Positions 57,097 through 64,000 of a DNA stretch of 64,000 bases are shown here, one piece after another. The stretch is from NCBI GenBank assembly GCA_020721065.1, contig DYNM01000003.1, forward strand, positions 107,175-171,174, in the 5' to 3' direction. The stretch is from Thiocystis violascens. GTDB taxonomy: Bacteria > Pseudomonadota > Gammaproteobacteria > Chromatiales > Chromatiaceae. The notes beneath the pieces are model-generated. The model was given only the letters and a program-made list of their open reading frames with translations, was not told the DNA's origin and made no database searches. The stretch's first letter is position 1, and each line of letters opens with the position of its first letter. The translations under genes and the position numbers were made by a program.

Positions 57097-57758
57097 TTCC
57101 GCGCTCCTGTCAGCGCCAAGCCGAAAATGTCCAATTGCAGCGTCAATTCACCGGCGGGATTAGTGGGTGGGCGAGCGCGAGAGAGTTGATTGGGAAGGCG
57201 TCCGGGCGGCGGTGGGAGATCGGCACGAGCGGATGAACGTACCGACAGCCGCTCCACAAACAGCAGCGGTCGCACCTGTTGCAACTGCCGCAAAATGTCC
57301 ACCAACGTCGCGGTGGTGCCTTGAATTTGAGTGCGCACCTTCACTTGTGGCGGGTCTTGGCGCGATTCAGCCGGCAACAACTGGGTGCTCACCAGCCGAC
57401 CTTGCGCGGCAGTCACGATGTCCTGCACCCGCGTTTGCAACTGCGCCCCGGCAAGCGCAGGCGTCGCCGCTTGGAAATAAAACACCTGCTGCGCATCGTT
57501 ATTGTTGAGCGCCGCCAATTCCGCCTTGAGCTGCGGCAGCGTCGCCACCAAACGTTGATAACGCTGCAATTGATCGGTGCTATTGGCGAGCCGTTGTTCT
57601 AATTCAGTCATCTGCGAGCGCCACGGCAGAATCAAGCCAGCAAGCACCGCCACCAATATCAGCACCACGCCGCTCCACAGCAGCACGCAGGAGCGCGACC
57701 AGCCGCGAGCTGGCGCGGTGGTGGCGGCAATCTCAGGTGGTGCTTTTTCGATGTGCAT
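57093..57758 (-). CDS. gspM: GspM-like type II secretion protein
   Basis: About 221 residues. One N-terminal helix (CVLLWSGVVLILVAVLAGLIL) is followed by a coiled coil (EQRLANSTDQLQRYQRLVATLPQLKAELAAL) and a ferredoxin-like domain (VKVRTQIQGTTATLVDILRQLQQVRPLLFVERLSV) typical of the GspM/PilO group. GspM recruits GspL. The other inner-membrane genes (gspE, F, G-L) are not in the window. The ATG at 57758 is chosen over a TTG at 57767. Confidence 0.8.
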   Translation of the reverse strand: MHIEKAPPEIAATTAPARGWSRSCVLLWSGVVLILVAVLAGLILPWRSQMTELEQRLANSTDQLQRYQRLVATLPQLKAELAALNNNDAQQVFYFQAATPALAGAQLQTRVQDIVTAAQGRLVSTQLLPAESRQDPPQVKVRTQIQGTTATLVDILRQLQQVRPLLFVERLSVRSSARADLPPPPGRLPNQLSRARPPTNPAGELTLQLDIFGLALTGARK

Positions 57759-57768
57759 TGGTAACAAC

Positions 57769-58569
57769 TCAATAACCCGTGCTTTGCGCCAGCGGCACTT
57801 CGTGATAGCGGCTGAGTCGCACCACCCGACTGGTCAGATGCCCATCAGCATGAAGCAGCACTTCTCGATAACCCGGCTGTTGGCGACCGACCGCAAACTG
57901 GGCGCTATGTGGTTGAAATTGCACGCAGGTTGCAGGCGCGGCGAGCAGTTGATAATGACCACGCGCTTGGGTGAATTCCTGATGAATGTGCCCAAACAGC
58001 ACCGCTCGCACCTGCGGATAGGCGTCACACAGCGCCAACAACTCCGCGCCACCTTCGGCATCTAATTGATCCAACCACGCACTGCCGCTCGGCAGCGGAT
58101 GATGATGGAGCGCCAGCACGGTGGGCGCAGCATCGGCGCGTAACCGCTGTTCAATTGCTGCGAGCTGCGCAGGCGTGATGCCACCGCGATTGCGCCCAGA
58201 TACTTGCGAATTCAACAACATGAGATGCCAACCTGCCAGCCGTTGCTCACGCACCGCCGCCACGCTATCAGCGCCAAACTGCGCCGCGCACAGCTCAGGA
58301 TCATCGTGATTGCCTAGCAACACGTCATACGGCACCGCGCTGGCAGCGAGGCGCTCGCGCAGCGCCTGATACGCGGTGGCTGAATTGTCCTGCACCAGAT
58401 CGCCAGTCACGAGCAGCGCCGTCGGCACCGACTCCAGCGCCAACTCCAGCACTGCTTCAAAACTGGTGCGGGTAGTGATACCGAGCAGTTGGCGCGAAGG
58501 GGCGGCGAATAGATGAAGGTCACTCAATTGCGCAACCCGCAGCGGCGGAAGGTCTGTAGACATCGTCAT
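57769..58569 (-). CDS. cpdA: 3',5'-cyclic-AMP phosphodiesterase
   Basis: CpdA hydrolyses cAMP. The 266-residue protein is a calcineurin-like metallophosphoesterase with all metal-binding blocks: SDLHLF, TGDLVQD, LLGNHDD, LALHHHP and FGHIHQ. Its ligand is the presumed effector of the CRP-type regulator at 3269-3922. It precedes gspM on the same strand with an 10-base gap and is divergent from the nickel/cobalt transport genes. Confidence 0.92.
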   Translation of the reverse strand: MTMSTDLPPLRVAQLSDLHLFAAPSRQLLGITTRTSFEAVLELALESVPTALLVTGDLVQDNSATAYQALRERLAASAVPYDVLLGNHDDPELCAAQFGADSVAAVREQRLAGWHLMLLNSQVSGRNRGGITPAQLAAIEQRLRADAAPTVLALHHHPLPSGSAWLDQLDAEGGAELLALCDAYPQVRAVLFGHIHQEFTQARGHYQLLAAPATCVQFQPHSAQFAVGRQQPGYREVLLHADGHLTSRVVRLSRYHEVPLAQSTGY

Positions 58570-58752
58570 TTCCGATTCAAATCGAGTTCTGCGTGAGAAG
58601 TGGAGCGTTTTTCATAACAAATCAAATTGTTAGATCGCTAACTGTGCGGCTGTGATCAGCAACAATTGTTCAATCTATCTGGCGCTGGAGGTTGCGCTGG
58701 ATCGAACCGCAGGCTTGAATCTACGCCCACTCAAAATGAGCCTTTGCATCAC

Positions 58753-59517
58753 ATGAATCACCGTCAACTCTTGTGCGTTGTGCTGGCAGCAGCGGTCACT
58801 CCCGCCATCGCCCATTTTCAAGAACTTATCCCCACGACGGACATCGTGACGGCCGCCAGCGCCCAACCGCTGCAATTGCAGTTGCGCTTCACCCATCCGA
58901 TGACACACGGTCCGGTGATGGACATGGCGCTGCCGGAGCAGTTCGGCGTGATCGGACCTTTGGGACGTGAAGATTTACGCGCCAGCCTCGCTGTTGATCC
59001 GAGCGTTGCGCAACGCGCCTATTTCGCGCCTTACACGCTCAAACAGCCGGGTGATTATGTCTTTTTTGTCGCGCCCGCGCCCTATTGGGAACCGAGCGAG
59101 GGCGTGATGATCGTGCATTACACCAAGGTCGTGGTCTCCGCCTTCGGCGCTGAAACCGGCTGGGAGACGGAAATTGGGCTGCCGGTTGAGATCGTGCCGC
59201 TGACGCGCCCTTATGGGCTGTGGACGCATAATTTATTCACCGGCATCGTCAAACGGCAGGGGCAGCCAGTGCCGTTTGCGCCGGTTGAGGTCGAATGGCG
59301 CAACGATGGTTCGGTGACGCCGCCGTCATCGCCTTTCGTAACCCAAATCATCAAAACCGATGGCAATGGCGTGTTCAGTTATGCCATGCCGCGAGCGGGC
59401 TGGTGGGGATTTGCCGCGCTGCTCACAGGTGATACGCCGTTGCCCAATCCGAGCGGACAGGCGGTGCCGGTGGAAACTGGCGCGGTGATGTGGGTTCACA
59501 CGCAGGACATGAAATAA
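58753..59517 (+). CDS. DUF4198 periplasmic component of Ni/Co uptake (NikK-like)
   Basis: A 254-residue exported protein. The signal peptide ([20 protein letters not shown]) is followed by [10 protein letters not shown] and a metal-family domain with [39 protein letters not shown] and [32 protein letters not shown]. Many His and Met residues sit near the N-terminus of the mature protein. DUF4198 proteins encoded with CbiMQO are auxiliary nickel or cobalt components. The frame opens at 58666, but the ATG at 58753 starts the signal peptide. The 183-base gap upstream shows no cobalamin riboswitch. Confidence 0.8.
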   Translation: MNHRQLLCVVLAAAVTPAIAHFQELIPTTDIVTAASAQPLQLQLRFTHPMTHGPVMDMALPEQFGVIGPLGREDLRASLAVDPSVAQRAYFAPYTLKQPGDYVFFVAPAPYWEPSEGVMIVHYTKVVVSAFGAETGWETEIGLPVEIVPLTRPYGLWTHNLFTGIVKRQGQPVPFAPVEVEWRNDGSVTPPSSPFVTQIIKTDGNGVFSYAMPRAGWWGFAALLTGDTPLPNPSGQAVPVETGAVMWVHTQDMK

Positions 59518-59520
59518 AAG

Positions 59521-60177
59521 ATGGCTCATCTTCCCGACGGCGTGTTATCCGCGCCAGTGCTGATCGGCGGCGGCGTGATCGCGGCGGGAGTGTTGACCGT
59601 TGCCCTGCGCCAGCTCGATGACCAGCGCCTGCCAGCGGCGGCAGTCTTTGCGGCTGCGTTTTTCGTTTCTTCCTTGATCACGATTCCCATCGGCCCGAGC
59701 AGTGTGCATTTACTGCTCAATGGGTTGATGGGGCTGCTGCTGGGCTGGACGGCAATTCCAGCCTTATTCGTCGCGTTGCTGCTGCAAACGGCATTCTTTG
59801 GTTACGGCGGCGTGCTGGCGCTGGGCGTCAACACGGTCAACATGGCACTGCCAGCATTGCTGTGCGCGGGAGTGCTGACGCCTTGGCTGCGCCGCGCCGC
59901 ACCCAGCCGCATCTTTTGGGTGGGTGCCAGCGCCGGGATGATGGGCGTGATGTTGACCGGCGGACTGGTGGCGCTGAGTTTGATTTTAAGCAACACCGCC
60001 TTTCGTCCCGCAGCCGGGCTGGTGCTGCTCAGTGATCTGCCGCTGGCGCTGGTAGAAGCGGTGATAACCGGCACGGTGCTGGCATTTTTGCAGCGCGTCG
60101 CGCCAGAACTGCTGGAATCCAGCCAACCGCCCGATCTCAAATCCCCCCAACCCCCCTTTTTCAAAGGGGGGCTTTGA
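59521..60177 (+). CDS. cbiM: Energy-coupling factor S-component CbiM/NikM
   Basis: The substrate-binding membrane subunit for Co or Ni, 218 residues with about six helices. MAHLPDGVLS at the N-terminus carries the metal-binding His; FFVSSLITIPIGPSSVHLLLNGLMGLLLGW and ALLLQTAFFGYGGVLALGVNTVNMALPA are typical. If the initiator Met is removed (Ala is second), His becomes the second residue, as in MH-starting relatives. The last 13 residues (LKSPQPPFFKGGL) and the stop codon come from a palindromic repeat. The metal cannot be decided from sequence. Confidence 0.92.
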   Translation: MAHLPDGVLSAPVLIGGGVIAAGVLTVALRQLDDQRLPAAAVFAAAFFVSSLITIPIGPSSVHLLLNGLMGLLLGWTAIPALFVALLLQTAFFGYGGVLALGVNTVNMALPALLCAGVLTPWLRRAAPSRIFWVGASAGMMGVMLTGGLVALSLILSNTAFRPAAGLVLLSDLPLALVEAVITGTVLAFLQRVAPELLESSQPPDLKSPQPPFFKGGL

Positions 60178-60179
60178 TG
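60125..60179. repeat. CCCCTTTTTCAAAGGGG element, copy 1 (end of cbiM)
   Basis: A partial copy of a palindromic element with the core CCCCCCTTTTTCAAAGGGGGG. It encodes the C-terminal PPDLKSPQPPFFKGGL of CbiM and its stop. From AACCGCCCGATCTCAAATCC onward it is identical for over 45 bases to copy 2. Confidence 0.9.
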
Positions 60180-60805
60180 TGAATCAAATCAAATTGTTAT
60201 TGATTATTTGCCTCGCTGCGTTCAACAGCACTCCGGCGCTGGCGCATCGGCTTCAGGTGTTTGCCAGCGCCGACGGCGTTGAGATTGTCGGCACGGCGTA
60301 TTTTGCCGGTGGAGTCAAAGCGGCAGGCGCGACGATCTTGATTCAGGACGCTGCCGCGCAGCCGCTCGCCACGTTGACGACCGCTGCCGATGGCAGTTTT
60401 CGCTATCGGGCGCAGACGGCGAGCGATCATCTGGTGATTGCTGATAGCGGTGATGGTCATCAAGCGCAGTGGCTGGTGACGGCAGCAGAATTGGCGGGGC
60501 TAAACCGCCCGATCTCAAATCCCCCCAACCCCCCTTTTTCAAAGGGGGGCTCTGATGCGTCCTTTTCCAACGGTGGTTTTTCCAAATCTCCACCCTTTGA
60601 AAAAGGGGGGGCGGGGGGGATTTCTGCCGCGCAGCTCGCCGCCATTGAGCAGGCAGTGGCGCGGCAGATTCGTCCGCTGCGGGAGGAATTAGCCGCAGCT
60701 GCCGGTCGCGCCAGCTTCCGCGATGTGTTGGGCGGAATTGGTTATATCTTTGGTTTGACTGGCATTTTATTGTGGTGGCGGCACCGCAAGCCGCCACGCT
60801 CGTGA
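60179..60805 (+). CDS. NikL/CbiL-like Ni/Co transport component with repeat insertion
   Basis: A 208-residue protein starting with GTG. The signal peptide (about 1-22, ending PALA) is followed by a carboxypeptidase-regulatory-like beta domain (23-105, VEIVGTAYFAGGVKAAGATILIQDA). A conserved C-terminal part follows (AAIEQAVARQIRPLREELAA, FRDVLGGIGYIFGLTGILLWWR) with one membrane helix. Between them residues about 109-148 are encoded by the palindromic element in frame (PPNPPFSKGG to PPFEKGGAGG). Without it the two parts would join as in relatives. It lies between cbiM and cbiQ and is probably still functional. Confidence 0.82.
   Translation: MNQIKLLLIICLAAFNSTPALAHRLQVFASADGVEIVGTAYFAGGVKAAGATILIQDAAAQPLATLTTAADGSFRYRAQTASDHLVIADSGDGHQAQWLVTAAELAGLNRPISNPPNPPFSKGGSDASFSNGGFSKSPPFEKGGAGGISAAQLAAIEQAVARQIRPLREELAAAAGRASFRDVLGGIGYIFGLTGILLWWRHRKPPRS
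60503..60623. repeat. Palindromic element, copy 2 (inside NikL-like gene)
   Basis: A full copy of about 120 bases. The left arm CCCCCCAACCCCCCTTTTTC and right arm with CCCTTTGAAAAAGGGGGG are inverted; the centre contains GATGCGTCCTTTTCCAA. Its length keeps the reading frame. Confidence 0.9.
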
Positions 60806-61515
60806 AGCAACTCACGTCATTGTTTGCCGCGCAAGCCAGTTGGATCAGCGCCCACGATCCGCGTTTACGCCTCGCTGCGGTCGCAGTTTTCGCGCTGGTC
60901 ACGGTCAATCTCACTCACTTTGTCACGTTGAGCGCAGCCGCTGTCAGCGCCGCCAGTTTGCTGGTGAGCAGCGCCAATCGGACGCAGTGGCGCAATCTGC
61001 TGGCGCTGGAAAGTATCTTGTTGATTTTATTGATAACGCTGCCGCTGACGGTGCCGAATGGGTTGGCGCTGGCGGTCACGATCTGGCTCAAAGCCAACGC
61101 AGTCGGCGTGATGGTGTTGGCGCTGGTCGGCAGTTTGGAGCCGATGCAATTTGGACACGCGCTGGCGCGGCTCGGTGTGCCGAGTCAATTGGTGCAATTG
61201 TTGGTGTTGACGATTCGGCAAATTCATTTGTTAGATCAAGAATTTATCCGCTTACGGCAGGCGATGCGGGCACGCGCATTTGTGCCACGCAGTGATCGTC
61301 ACACTTGGCGCAGTTACGGCTGGTTGATTGGGATGTTGCTGGTGCGCAGTGTGAGTCGCTCACAGCGGTTGTTGGCGGCAATGCGGTTGCGCGGTTTTCA
61401 CGGGCGTTTGTATGTGCTGGATTCTGGGCACTGGCAGCGCCATGACACGACGCTTGCGCTGGGATTTGCGTTGTTATTCAGCGGTTTACTGGCGCTTGAT
61501 TGGTGGCTGCGATGA
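60802..61515 (+). CDS. cbiQ: Energy-coupling factor T-component CbiQ
   Basis: The transmembrane coupling subunit, 237 residues. ISAHDPRLRLAAVAVFALV near the N-terminus and the cytoplasmic coupling helices with QAMRARAFVPR and AMRLRGFHGRLY (the Ala-Arg-Gly-type motifs that contact CbiO) are present. The frame opens earlier, but the GTG at 60802 overlaps the preceding stop by four bases (GTGA) and is preferred. It overlaps cbiO by four bases. Confidence 0.92.
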   Translation: MKQLTSLFAAQASWISAHDPRLRLAAVAVFALVTVNLTHFVTLSAAAVSAASLLVSSANRTQWRNLLALESILLILLITLPLTVPNGLALAVTIWLKANAVGVMVLALVGSLEPMQFGHALARLGVPSQLVQLLVLTIRQIHLLDQEFIRLRQAMRARAFVPRSDRHTWRSYGWLIGMLLVRSVSRSQRLLAAMRLRGFHGRLYVLDSGHWQRHDTTLALGFALLFSGLLALDWWLR

Positions 61516-62180
61516 CGACGCCGTTATTGGAGCTGCGGCAGGTTCAGTTTGATTATCCGGCGCGAGCGGTGCTGCGGGAGGTGAATTTCCAGCTCGCTGC
61601 GGGTGAACGGGTGGCGTTGATTGGCGCGAACGGGGCGGGCAAAACGACGTTGCTGCATCTGCTCGTGGGTTTGGTGCGACCGAGCGCGGGTCAAGTCTTC
61701 GCGTTTGGGCGCGAGCGACGTTGTGAGGCAGATTTTCAGGCGGTGCGGGCGCAGGTGGGGCTGGTGTTTCAGGACGCTGACGATCAGTTGTTTTGTCCGA
61801 CGGTGCTGGAGGATGTCGCGTTTGGCCCGCTCAATTTGGGGCAATCACCAGCGCAGGCGCGAGCAGTAGCGCTGGAGACGTTGGCGCTGCTGGGGCTGGC
61901 GGAGTTTGCCGAGCGGGTGACGTATCGGCTGTCGGCGGGAGAAAAACGCTTGGTGGCATTGGCGACGGTGTTGGCGATGCGCCCGCAGGTGTTGCTGTTG
62001 GATGAGCCGACCACCGGGCTGGATGCGGCGACGACGCAGCGGTTGATCGCGCTGCTGACGGCGATGGAGCAGGCGATGGTGATTGTGTCGCACGATTGGT
62101 TGAGTTTGGCACCGTTGGCAACGCGGACGGTGCGGCTGGAGGCGGGCAAAATCCCCCCTTTTTTCAAAGTGGAGAGTTAA
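61512..62180 (+). CDS. cbiO: Energy-coupling factor ATPase CbiO
   Basis: The ATPase of the Ni/Co importer, 222 residues. Walker A GANGAGKTT, Q-loop VFQDADDQLF, signature LSAGEKRLVALA, Walker B VLLLDEPTTGLD and the switch His (IVSHDW) are all present. It starts at the ATG overlapping the cbiQ stop. It is shorter than the usual 250-280, and its last residues (KIPPFFKVES) and stop codon come from a palindromic repeat copy, so the native C-terminus may have been replaced. Confidence 0.93.
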   Translation: MTTPLLELRQVQFDYPARAVLREVNFQLAAGERVALIGANGAGKTTLLHLLVGLVRPSAGQVFAFGRERRCEADFQAVRAQVGLVFQDADDQLFCPTVLEDVAFGPLNLGQSPAQARAVALETLALLGLAEFAERVTYRLSAGEKRLVALATVLAMRPQVLLLDEPTTGLDAATTQRLIALLTAMEQAMVIVSHDWLSLAPLATRTVRLEAGKIPPFFKVES

Positions 62181-62239
62181 AGGACGCATCGAAAGCCCCC
62201 CTTTGAAAAAGGGGGGTTGGGGGGATTTGAGATCGGGCA
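62148..62239. repeat. Palindromic element, copy 3 (end of cbiO, before debranching gene stop)
   Basis: The left arm AAAATCCCCCCTTTTTTCAAA forms the cbiO C-terminus; the right arm CCCCCCTTTGAAAAAGGGGGG ends one base before the stop codon of the convergent debranching gene. The centre GGACGCATC is the reverse complement of the centre of copy 2. As a hairpin it could also stop transcription between the convergent genes. Confidence 0.88.
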
Positions 62240-62240
62240 G

Positions 62241-64000
62241 TTAGCGGGATTTCTCAGTGAGACGAGCGAGTCGCCACCACGCTTCCAAGGTGCAGGCAAC
62301 TGACCACGCTTGCAGCGGCGCACCGCGTGGCAAATGCGGCGGTTCCGCGTCGAAAATCTCGCTGATGCTGCCGAGCCCGGCGTCGTTGAGATGTGCTGCC
62401 AGCGGTTCTAGCCGCGATTGCGCCAGCGCCGCGTTGCCAGTGACGCGATATTCCGCGAGCGCGTAATGCCCCAGCAGCCAGCCCCAGACCGTGCCCTGAT
62501 GATAAGCACCATCGCGCTCCCGCACGTTGCCGCGATAGGTGCCGTGATAGTCGGCGTGGTGCGGTGCCAACGAGCGCAGCCCGTGCGAAGTCAGCAAGGT
62601 TTTTCCGACCGTGGCGACGACCTGCGCCTGCGCTGCGGCAGTCAGCGGTGAAGCGGACAAGCTGACGGCAAAAATCTGGTTGGGACGCACCAACGCTGCG
62701 GCACCAGCATCGCCATCAAGCAGATCAAATAATCCGTCACCGTCGGGGCGCAGATAGCGTTGAAAACCCGTTGCCACTTGCGCTGCGAGATCGGCATATT
62801 CGGTTGGGTCTGCGCCGAGCTGCGCTGCAAAATCTCGCATCATTATCAAGGCGTTGTACCACAGCGCGTTAATTTCAACTGGCTTGCCAGCGCGGGGCGT
62901 GACCACCCAATCGCCAGCTTTGGCATCCATCCACGTCAATTGCTCACCTGCCGCGCCAGCGCAAATCAACCCATCTGCCGCATCCATGCCGATGCCGTGT
63001 CGGGTGCCACTGCGATAAGCGGCAATGATTGTGGTTAATTTTGGGAACACCTCGCGCAGCGCGGCCAGATCGCCAGTGGTTTCGACATACGCTCGCCACG
63101 CTTCGAGATACCACAGTGCGGCATCGACGCTGTTGTAAGCGGGAGCGGCACCTGCGCCGGGGAAACAATTGGGCACCATGCCACCGTCGATGAATTGCGC
63201 GAAGGTCAGCAAGATGCGGCGAGCACTGGTGCAGCGTCCGGTTGCCAACGTCAATCCGGGCAGCGCAATCATCGTGTCACGTCCCCAGTCGCCAAACCAA
63301 GGATAGCCAGCAATCACCGACTCGCCATCAGGCACGTTCGGCAACGGGCGACTGAACAAAAAGCTGTCAGCGGCGAGCAGCAATTGTTGAATCCACGCTG
63401 GCGCAGTGACGAACAGCGGCCATGCTGCGTGAGCTTGCGCCAACACCTGCTGCTCACGGGCGTGGTGACGAGCGAGGCTGTGCGCCAGCGGTAAAAACCC
63501 ACTTAATCCACCTTTATCAAGCGGTTGCAACATGACGGCGCTGATGCCGACCCAAACGTCCGGTTGCAGCGTCAACAGCGCCGTGCCGATTTGGAGATGG
63601 TTATCCAAATCTTCCAACCCGCGCTCGCGCTCCAGCGGTAGATCAAAGCCTTCTTTCCAGACCAAATCCAACGCGATGCTGCCACCGTGCGCCAGCACGT
63701 CCAGCGTGATGCCGTCGTGATGCACCACCCGCACACAGTTGTTTTCTAAACGAATTTCTGGGCGCAATGCGCCAACGGTGGTGACGTGATGATGATCGCG
63801 GGCGTTGACCAACAACGCGACGCGCAGCCGTAAACCTCCCTCAAATCCCCCCAACCCCCCTTTTTCAAAGGGGGGCTTTGATGTGTCCTTTTCCAAAGAC
63901 GGGTTTTCCTCATCTCCCCCCTTTGAAAAAGGAACTCCCACATCTCCCCCCTTTGAAAAAGGGGGGTTGGGGGGGATTTTGCCCACCGTAGGTGGGCTGT
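62241..64000 (-). CDS. Glycogen debranching enzyme (amylo-alpha-1,6-glucosidase), 5' part beyond window
   Basis: The debranching glucosidase removes alpha-1,6-linked glucose from glycogen stubs. The catalytic (alpha/alpha)6 domain is clear: WFGDWGRDTMIALPGLTLATGR, GGMVPNCFPGAGAAPAYNSVDAALWYLEAW, EINALWYNALIMM, and YHQGTVWGWLLGHYALAEYRV. Upstream is the middle domain (LRLRVALLVNARDHHHV, LERERGLEDLDNHLQIG). Before that about 50 residues are encoded by a palindromic element (PPNPPFSKGG, PPFEKGGLGGF). The frame remains open to the window edge, and relatives have about 200 more residues, so the gene very probably continues. A GTG at 63986 would be the only start inside the window. Confidence 0.88.
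   Translation of the reverse strand, partial: SPPTVGKIPPNPPFSKGGDVGVPFSKGGDEENPSLEKDTSKPPFEKGGLGGFEGGLRLRVALLVNARDHHHVTTVGALRPEIRLENNCVRVVHHDGITLDVLAHGGSIALDLVWKEGFDLPLERERGLEDLDNHLQIGTALLTLQPDVWVGISAVMLQPLDKGGLSGFLPLAHSLARHHAREQQVLAQAHAAWPLFVTAPAWIQQLLLAADSFLFSRPLPNVPDGESVIAGYPWFGDWGRDTMIALPGLTLATGRCTSARRILLTFAQFIDGGMVPNCFPGAGAAPAYNSVDAALWYLEAWRAYVETTGDLAALREVFPKLTTIIAAYRSGTRHGIGMDAADGLICAGAAGEQLTWMDAKAGDWVVTPRAGKPVEINALWYNALIMMRDFAAQLGADPTEYADLAAQVATGFQRYLRPDGDGLFDLLDGDAGAAALVRPNQIFAVSLSASPLTAAAQAQVVATVGKTLLTSHGLRSLAPHHADYHGTYRGNVRERDGAYHQGTVWGWLLGHYALAEYRVTGNAALAQSRLEPLAAHLNDAGLGSISEIFDAEPPHLPRGAPLQAWSVACTLEAWWRLARLTEKSR
63840..63980. repeat. Palindromic element, copy 4 (inside debranching gene)
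   Basis: About 140 bases with a left arm CCCCCCAACCCCCCTTTTTC and two right-type arms (CCCCCCTTTGAAAAAGG, the second followed by GGGGTTGGGGGGG). The centre contains GATGTGTCCTTTTCCAA. It is read in frame on the minus strand. Confidence 0.9.
63981..63997. repeat. GCCCACC-GTA-GGTGGGC palindrome
   Basis: A 17-base near-perfect hairpin (seven-base stem, three-base loop) abutting copy 4 of the palindromic element, inside the open frame of the debranching gene. It may belong to the element or be a second repeat type. Confidence 0.6.

Noticed and set aside
58570..58752. Possible cobalamin or nickel riboswitch before the metal-transport genes
   Set aside because: No B12-box-like conserved segment and no NikR-type inverted repeat could be found; only small stems such as GTTAG-ATCG-CTAAC.
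60503..63980. CRISPR-like clustering of repeats
   Set aside because: Copies are inverted and palindromic, spaced irregularly and separated by whole genes; there are no uniform spacers and no cas genes.
1..64000. tRNA or rRNA genes
   Set aside because: No cloverleaf-like T-arm (GGTTCGAATCC-type) or rRNA segments were noticed in any intergenic region.

Overview
The window reads as chromosomal DNA of a gammaproteobacterium with a polar or simple flagellum and a large glycogen economy. The evidence is the gammaproteobacterial gene orders rpoE-rseA-rseB-mucD, thiS-thiG-trmB, rpsP-rimM-trmD-rplS and rseC-rnfABCDGEH, together with a Vfr/CRP-type regulator, CpdA, and type II secretion genes in the order M-N-D. 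Base composition is intermediate and uneven: the left 10 kb and the restriction gene at 48.5-51.5 kb look AT-richer than the rest. Genus cannot be fixed from the sequence alone; glycogen-accumulating or sulfur-oxidising Gammaproteobacteria are plausible.

Layout. 1-1026 (minus): DUF2232 membrane protein (cut by the edge), rpsR, rpsF. 1236-3922: a lone cyclic-nucleotide-binding-domain protein, a catalytically degenerate GlgC paralogue, and a divergent CRP/Vfr regulator. 3919-19234 (minus): a long colinear run in which dnaE is followed by rpoE-rseA-rseB-mucD (envelope stress), lepA-lepB-DUF4845-rnc-era-pdxJ, a fused DUF2499/DUF3593 membrane protein and a PilS-like histidine kinase. 19452-25143 (minus): SEC-C/repeat protein, moaE, NnrU family, DUF2288, glgB. 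25279-28330 (plus): canonical glgC divergent from glgB, then thiS, thiG, trmB. 28592-35296 (plus): trpE, then flagellin (sigma-28 promoter), flaG and an enlarged fliD. 35359-37041 (minus): NAD malic enzyme. 37269-43191 (plus): rseC and the complete Rnf electron-transport operon with rnfH. 43291-46026 (minus): surE and the rpsP-rimM-trmD-rplS operon. 46171-58569 (minus): gspA/gspB-like pair, a helicase-less ISP-type restriction-modification enzyme translationally coupled to cheB, cheD, cheR, then T2SS gspD, gspN/C-like and gspM, then cpdA. 58753-62180 (plus): an ECF-type nickel/cobalt transporter (DUF4198 protein, CbiM, NikL/CbiL-like, CbiQ, CbiO). 62241-64000 (minus): glycogen debranching enzyme running off the right edge.

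How it fits together. Glycogen genes appear in three separate places (degenerate glgC, glgB/glgC, debranching enzyme), and the degenerate paralogue is divergent from a CRP-type regulator; cpdA, which degrades cAMP, is also here. The sigma-E module is complete but rseC lies with rnf.

The most unusual items are: the GlgC paralogue that has lost its catalytic Asp and its sugar-phosphate-binding Glu-Lys; a DUF2499-DUF3593 fusion (families I associate with cyanobacteria and plastids) beside a kinase whose H-box reads His-Asn; a palindromic repeat family that inserts in frame or supplies stop codons in the transporter and debranching genes; an intrinsic-terminator-like hairpin inside the rnf operon; and internal domain duplications in both flagellin and FliD.
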